Shown here: positions 25,193 to 28,876 of the stretch, one piece after another | Layout of the letters: each line of letters opens with the position of its first letter | Position numbering within the stretch: the stretch's first letter is position 1 | Assembly: GCA_964567785.1 (NCBI GenBank) | Contig: CAZMOK010000036.1 | Coordinates: forward strand, 1-28,876 | DNA: 28,876 nucleotides | Origin: CAZMOK01 sp964567785 | GTDB lineage: Bacteria; Bacteroidota; Bacteroidia; Bacteroidales; JAGOPY01 | Direction of reading: 5' to 3' | Position numbers and translations under genes: made by a program | The notes under the pieces: generated by a model | Seen by the model: only the letters and a program-made list of their open reading frames with translations | Told to the model about the DNA's origin: nothing | Databases searched by the model: none

Positions 25193-26581
25193 ATGTTCAA
25201 CGCAAAAGTTTATAAAGAAAGAAGAAAGAAACTTAGGGAAAAAGTACCGGGCGGCCTCATCCTGTTGCCGGGCAACCAGGAAGCCTCCATGAACTACCCC
25301 TCCAACACTTATCATTTCAGGCAGGACAGCAATTTCCTCTACTATTTCGGGATCGATCAGCCCGACCTGGCTGGCGTGCTCGATGTTGATGAAAACAAAG
25401 ACTATCTCTTTGGCGATGATGTCGATATCGACAGCATCATCTGGATGGGCTTCCAGCCATCGATGAAAGAGAGGGCAGCGGAAGTGGGAGTTGAAAACTC
25501 CGGCCCCCTTTCAGCGCTTGATGATTTTATCAAAGAGGCAATCTCGAAAGGGAGGAAGATACATATTGCGCCTCCATACAGGGGCAAAACAATGATCCAG
25601 CTCGAAAACCTGCTGGGCACACATCATGCCACACTAAATGAGTTCGTTTCAGAAGAGCTCATCAAGGCCATTGTAAGCATGCGATCCATCAAGGATGAGA
25701 ACGAGATCAAAGATATTGAAGGGGCCGTCGACGTGGCCCACCTCATGCACACCACAGCCATGAAGATGGCTAAGCCCGGTGTGATCGAGCAACAGATCGT
25801 CGGGGCCATCGAAGGTATATCCATATCACACGGAGGCCCGGTTTCGTTCCCGGTCATACTCAGTATCGACGGACAGACACTGCACAACCACTATCATGGC
25901 AATACCCTCAAAGAGGGCAGGATGATGGTGACCGATGCCGGTTCGGAATCGTGGCTCAGGTATGCCAGTGACATCACCCGTACCACCCCGGTTGGCGGCA
26001 AGTTCGACCAGCGCCAGAAAGAGATCTATGAGATCGTGCTAAAGGCAAATATCGATACCATCCAGGCCATCAAGCCTGGTGTACCTTACAGGGACATCCA
26101 CCTGCTGGCGGCAAAGATCATCGCTTCGGGCCTCAAAGACCTGGGACTGATGAAAGGCGATGTTGACGAGGCCGTGAGCCAGGGGGCTCATGCGTTGTTC
26201 TTCCCTCACGGACTGGGCCACATGATGGGCCTCGACGTACATGATATGGAAGGACTCGGTGAAGATTATGTAGGATACGATGACGAGATCAAACGCAGCG
26301 ACCAGTTCGGCCTTGCCTTCCTCAGGCTGGGAAGAAAGCTGGAGGCAGGCTTTGTACTTACTGATGAGCCCGGAATTTATTTCATCCCGGCATTGATCGA
26401 TATCTGGAAGAACGAAGGCAAATTCACAGACTTCATCAATTACGAAAAAGTGGAAACCTACAAGGACTTCGGAGGCATCCGTATCGAGGATGACATCCTT
26501 GTGACCGAAGACGGTTTCAGGGTGCTCGGAAAGCCGATCCCGAAGAAGGTTTCAGATGTTGAAGACCTATGCAAGGGGTAA
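25193..26581 (+). CDS. M24 metallopeptidase, Xaa-Pro aminopeptidase-like (second copy)
   Basis: 462 residues with an N-terminal creatinase-like domain (about 1-165) and a catalytic domain. Metal ligands: D248 and D260 (MMVTDAGSESWLRYASDITRT), H343 (HGLGHMMGLDVHD), E392 (LTDEPGIYF) and E432 (GIRIEDD). It has an inserted stretch between H343 and E392 (GLGEDYVGYDDEIKRSD) and another before E432 that the enzyme at 23612 lacks, so this is a distinct subfamily rather than a recent duplicate. Cytoplasmic aminopeptidase P-like activity is expected; substrate range is unknown. A 15-bp tandem array ends 22 bp before the start codon. It overlaps the next gene by 13 bp. Confidence 0.92.
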   Translation: MFNAKVYKERRKKLREKVPGGLILLPGNQEASMNYPSNTYHFRQDSNFLYYFGIDQPDLAGVLDVDENKDYLFGDDVDIDSIIWMGFQPSMKERAAEVGVENSGPLSALDDFIKEAISKGRKIHIAPPYRGKTMIQLENLLGTHHATLNEFVSEELIKAIVSMRSIKDENEIKDIEGAVDVAHLMHTTAMKMAKPGVIEQQIVGAIEGISISHGGPVSFPVILSIDGQTLHNHYHGNTLKEGRMMVTDAGSESWLRYASDITRTTPVGGKFDQRQKEIYEIVLKANIDTIQAIKPGVPYRDIHLLAAKIIASGLKDLGLMKGDVDEAVSQGAHALFFPHGLGHMMGLDVHDMEGLGEDYVGYDDEIKRSDQFGLAFLRLGRKLEAGFVLTDEPGIYFIPALIDIWKNEGKFTDFINYEKVETYKDFGGIRIEDDILVTEDGFRVLGKPIPKKVSDVEDLCKG

Positions 26582-27024
26582 CCTCCGAAGAGGTAGAACG
26601 GATAAGTCGGCGGCTCGATGAAGTTGGCCTGGCAGATTCAAAGTGGAAGCCCTTTTTCATATACAGGATCTCTCTTGATGTGGAAAAGATGATGGGTGAA
26701 GGGCATTCCTTTGAGGAAGCCCTGAGCTATATCACCTCGGATGTGGATACCGGAAAGATCCCCTTGCTGGAGAATGTCTATCCCAATTTCAGGATGCTGA
26801 GAGTCTACAGGGCCCTGATCAGGACCGGCACCTTCTTTGCGATTGCCTGCCTGGCGGCGGCCCTTGTGTTTTTTATCCTGGGATATGCACTGGCGCTCCC
26901 GCTCCTGTTTACAGGCCTGTTGTTTTTTATGTTCGTGGTTTTCCCCCTGAGGTACTTTTCAGGCAGCATAAAAGACAGGCAGGAGAATGTATATATCGCG
27001 ATCTTCAAACTGCACCTCAAGTAG
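26569..27024 (+). CDS. Small two-helix membrane protein of unknown function
   Basis: 151 residues. A soluble, helical, acidic N-terminal half (1-80) includes MMGEGHSFEEALSYI; two hydrophobic segments follow at about 86-104 and 107-125, then a basic C-terminus ending IAIFKLHLK. No signal peptide; the soluble part probably faces the cytoplasm. I do not recognise the family. The ATG overlaps the end of the M24 gene by 13 bp, which implies cotranscription and perhaps a linked role. The stop is followed directly by repeats. Confidence 0.7.
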   Translation: MQGVTSEEVERISRRLDEVGLADSKWKPFFIYRISLDVEKMMGEGHSFEEALSYITSDVDTGKIPLLENVYPNFRMLRVYRALIRTGTFFAIACLAAALVFFILGYALALPLLFTGLLFFMFVVFPLRYFSGSIKDRQENVYIAIFKLHLK

Positions 27025-27465
27025 AGAGCTTAGAGCGATTAGTGTTGAGTCCTCCTTCACTTCGCTTACGCTTGCGCCGAAGCTCCAGCGTAGGCGCACG
27101 GAGGATAAATGTTTAGTGCTTAATGTTAAGTGTTGAATTGTGTCCGGTGCAGGCGGATCTGTGTTCTATGAATTCGGTACGGTATGTGAGGTATGGGGTG
27201 CGGGGTACTCTTTGCGAAAATTTGCGAAAAACCTTTGCGGACATTGCGAGAAACTCAATCGCAAAGCGCTAAGCGCAAAGCGATGAAGAATCTGTGGAAT
27301 CGTGTAAAAATCTGCGAGATCTGTTAGAAACAAGAAATGGAGGCATTTTTCACTTCACGATTCACTCCTCACACTTCACGAATTTCCCAGCACCCAGGAC
27401 CCAGTACCTACTTGACAATAGAGACAATAAAGACAATTTATTAAAACAAATTTAACATTGCCCTG
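27024..27465. repeat. Gene-free composite repeat tract
   Basis: Seen in order: four heptamers at 27024-27051 (GAGAGCT, TAGAGCG, ATTAGTG, TTGAGTC); the palindromic element at 27050-27105; five heptamers at 27105-27139 (TTTAGTG, CTTAATG, TTAAGTG types); five at 27176-27210 (GGTACGG, TATGTGA, GGTATGG, GGTGCGG, GGTACTC); a TTTGCG/CGCAAAG stretch at 27210-27284 like 1-30; CTTCACG-type heptamers at 27353-27380; CCCAGCA-type at 27386-27413; and GACAATAGA units at 27414-27437. Bases 27285-27350 show nothing I can name. No gene is credible here. Confidence 0.88.
27050..27105. repeat. REP-like palindromic element, short form with interleaved arms
   Basis: Outer arms TCCTCC (27050-27055) and GGAGGA (27100-27105) pair perfectly. 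Inside, TACGCT (27067-27072) and TGCGCC (27073-27078) are followed after 8 bases by their complements AGCGTA (27087-27092) and GGCGCA (27093-27098) in the order a-b-a'-b'. CTTCG (27060-27064) with CGAAG (27078-27082) offers a competing hairpin. Long form at 205-292. Confidence 0.8.
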
Positions 27466-27495
27466 TTGCTATTTCGCAGAAAGAATATATTTTTG
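27466..27495 (+). promoter_or_regulatory. Full Bacteroidota promoter for the 93-residue gene
   Basis: TTG at 27466-27468, a 19-bp spacer, and TATTTTTG at 27488-27495 match both parts of the Bacteroidota consensus (TTG, 19-21 bp, TAnnTTTG). The expected start is about 28 bases before the ATG at 27531. This is the best promoter match in the window. Confidence 0.65.
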
Positions 27496-27530
27496 CCGGC
27501 TTTCAATTCTAACACTTAAAATTGAATACA

Positions 27531-27812
27531 ATGAATACGGAAATGAACGAAAAGCTTAGAAATACCTGCGAAACCGCTCTCGGTACACTGCAGAAATTAA
27601 ATGATCCGGATACACAGGAACTCCAGTCGAAACTGGAATGGTGCCTCGGAAGCTACGACAACGACAAAAACCCTGCCGGCCTTGTTGAGTACGGCTCGGT
27701 GACACTTCAGACCCTTAAGGATATCAAAAAAGAATATCCGAGGAAGATCAACAAGAAGGTGATCGAAGGGCTTGAAAAAACACTCGGGGCTGTTGACCAG
27801 CAAATGAACTAA
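27531..27812 (+). CDS. Small acidic helical protein of unknown function
   Basis: 93 residues from the ATG at 27531; an in-frame TTG at 27522 is less likely because it precedes a normal ATG by nine bases. Predicted mostly helical and soluble, with no signal peptide or membrane segment. Features: a Leu-spaced first helix (about 4-18), LQSKLEWCLGSYDNDKNP (28-45) with a single-turn break, and a basic patch YPRKINKKVIEGLEK (67-81). The only cysteines are C10 and C35. I do not recognise it. It stands alone between repeats and the hydrolase and has a strong promoter match, so it is likely expressed. Confidence 0.75.
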   Translation: MNTEMNEKLRNTCETALGTLQKLNDPDTQELQSKLEWCLGSYDNDKNPAGLVEYGSVTLQTLKDIKKEYPRKINKKVIEGLEKTLGAVDQQMN

Positions 27813-27830
27813 CACCGTTTTTCCTGCTAA

Positions 27831-27845
27831 CCGGTAACTTACCGG
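27831..27845. other. Palindrome downstream of the 93-residue gene
   Basis: CCGGTAA (27831-27837) and TTACCGG (27839-27845) are exact complements around a single base. It could form a short hairpin (five pairs, 5-base loop) in the transcript end; no T-run follows, so a terminator role is uncertain. Confidence 0.4.
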
Positions 27846-27910
27846 ACCACTTATCTTCTTCTGACTTACTTTCTCTCTGTCTTCATCGTCCTGACAAGGA
27901 TATAATTCTG

Positions 27911-27918
27911 TAACTTTG
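27911..27918 (+). promoter_or_regulatory. Bacteroidota-type -7 element for the hydrolase gene
   Basis: TAACTTTG matches TAnnTTTG, 45 bp before the ATG at 27964. No clear TTG about 19 bp upstream. Confidence 0.5.
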
Positions 27919-27963
27919 TTTGTTCGGCCTTAATTTTAATGGCCGCCACTAATAATTGAATAG

Positions 27964-28764
27964 ATGACAGGTAAGACAAAATACAAGGGAAAGAATATAT
28001 ATTACAAATCGCAGGGAAAGGGCCAGGCAATTGTGCTCCTGCATGGCTTTATGGAAGATAAAAGCATGTGGGAGAAAATTGCAAGGGCCCTTTCATCGGG
28101 CTTCAATGTGATAACAGTCGACCTCCCCGGGCACGGGCGGAGCGAGTGCGTTTCCGACATCCATACCATGGATATGATGGCAGTGGCCGTTAACAAGGTG
28201 CTCAGGGACCTGGAGGTAAAGCATTGCGTGATGATAGGCCACTCGATGGGTGGTTATGTTACGCTCGCCTATGCACGAAAATATCCGGGGAAACTCAGGG
28301 GAATTGGGCTTTTTCATTCTCATGCTGCTGAAGATACACCCGAGCAGAAGTTGAACCGGAACAGGATGATCGAGATTGTCGGGGAAGAAAAGACCGGTTT
28401 TATAAAGAACTTCTTTCCCGACCTGTTTGCACCCTCAAATGTTGAAAAATACAGCAAGGAGATACAGCAATTCACCGAATCGGCACTGAAAATGCCTAAA
28501 AAGGGCATCACTGCTGCACTGGAGGGTATGAAGCTAAGGCTTGACTGTGTCGACATACTTACCTACAGCAGGTATCCGGTCCTCTTCATAGTGGGTAAGC
28601 AGGATTCGCGCATCCCAGCTCAAAAGCTGATCGACCAGGCCATACTGCCCTCTTATTCCGAAGTGCATGTACTGGATTACGTAGGTCACATGGGATTCAT
28701 CGAAGCACGGGCCGAAACCCAGAATGCCATTTTCCACTTCGCCCGGAAGATCTACCCTAAATAA
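27964..28764 (+). CDS. Alpha/beta hydrolase
   Basis: 266 residues with a complete fold. Oxyanion HGFMEDKSMW (27-36), VDLPGHGRSE (52-61), nucleophile elbow IGHSMGGY (91-98, S94), acid D214 in VGKQDSRIP, and base H242 in YVGHMGFIEA. The cap region (about 120-190) is helical and charged. No signal peptide, so cytoplasmic. The fold covers esterases, lactonases and C-C hydrolases, and the substrate cannot be read from sequence. It is preceded by its own promoter-like element and followed at once by a repeat tract; no neighbour suggests a pathway. Confidence 0.9.
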   Translation: MTGKTKYKGKNIYYKSQGKGQAIVLLHGFMEDKSMWEKIARALSSGFNVITVDLPGHGRSECVSDIHTMDMMAVAVNKVLRDLEVKHCVMIGHSMGGYVTLAYARKYPGKLRGIGLFHSHAAEDTPEQKLNRNRMIEIVGEEKTGFIKNFFPDLFAPSNVEKYSKEIQQFTESALKMPKKGITAALEGMKLRLDCVDILTYSRYPVLFIVGKQDSRIPAQKLIDQAILPSYSEVHVLDYVGHMGFIEARAETQNAIFHFARKIYPK

Positions 28765-28876
28765 GAGTTGAGTTTTGAGTGTTGAGAGCTTAGATATTAT
28801 TTCATTGTTCATTGTTCTCCGCTTCTTACCTACTGACCTTCAGTATTTTAATTATTAATTATTCATTGTTAATTGT
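28765..28876. repeat. Composite heptamer repeat tract at the window end (inverted copy)
   Basis: GAGTTGA, GTTTTGA, GTGTTGA, GAGCTTA at 28765-28792, then TTCATTG x2 at 28801-28814, a core containing CTGACCTTCA, and ATTATTA-type heptamers to the edge. Bases 28785-28863 are the reverse complement of 24995-25087 with five transitions and 14 bp (two heptamers) fewer. The tract runs off the window. Confidence 0.9.

Noticed and set aside
1..28876. tRNA, rRNA, riboswitch or insertion-sequence transposase genes
   Set aside because: I looked in the gaps on both strands and saw no cloverleaf, conserved rRNA stretch, recognisable aptamer or transposase frame.

Overview
The window looks like a chromosomal piece of a Bacteroidota (probably Bacteroidales) genome. 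The evidence is a fused MurF-alanine racemase gene, a gldH-type lipoprotein gene directly behind a PSP1/RicT gene, an sdhC-sdhA-sdhB operon with a single-subunit type-B cytochrome b, and repeated matches to the Bacteroidota promoter -7 element TAnnTTTG in front of genes. Both window ends lie inside repetitive tracts, so it may be a whole contig broken at repeats.

Layout. 1-483: gene-free repeat tract. 484-4133 (+): pdxA and murF-alr, overlapping by one base. 4217-8329 (+): a DPM1-like family 2 glycosyltransferase and two multispanning membrane proteins that resemble GT-C glycosyltransferases. 14740-8330 (-): a tightly packed run of a second GT-C-like protein (paralogue of the one at 5033), a membrane-anchored family 2 glycosyltransferase, a methyltransferase, an FrhB-like iron-sulfur protein, a YbhN/LPG-synthase-type membrane protein and an NAD-dependent epimerase. 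19865-14777 (-): holB, ricT, gldH and a class A penicillin-binding protein. 23450-19947 (-): succinate dehydrogenase/fumarate reductase. 23612-27024 (+): two different M24 Xaa-Pro aminopeptidase-like genes and a small membrane protein. 27531-28764 (+): a 93-residue orphan protein and an alpha/beta hydrolase. 28765-28876: another repeat tract.

How the genes fit together. Several products serve the envelope: MurF-Alr and PBP1A in peptidoglycan, GldH in the envelope or gliding apparatus, and the genes from 4217 to 14740, which look like a polyprenyl-phosphate-linked sugar or glycolipid assembly locus (two GT2 donors, three GT-C-like acceptor enzymes, sugar/lipid modifiers). The rest is housekeeping: vitamin B6, clamp loading, respiration, proline peptide turnover.

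The most unusual content is between the genes. Five tracts (1-372, 13261-13356, 24954-25170, 27024-27437, 28765-28876) are built from short tandem words, nearly all exactly 7 bp long, joined into composite modules that recur at different loci. One module occurs as inverted copies 3.7 kb apart that differ only by transitions and by a whole number of heptamers. A palindromic element with two complementary arm pairs in interleaved a-b-a'-b' order occurs twice. I do not recognise this as a named repeat family.
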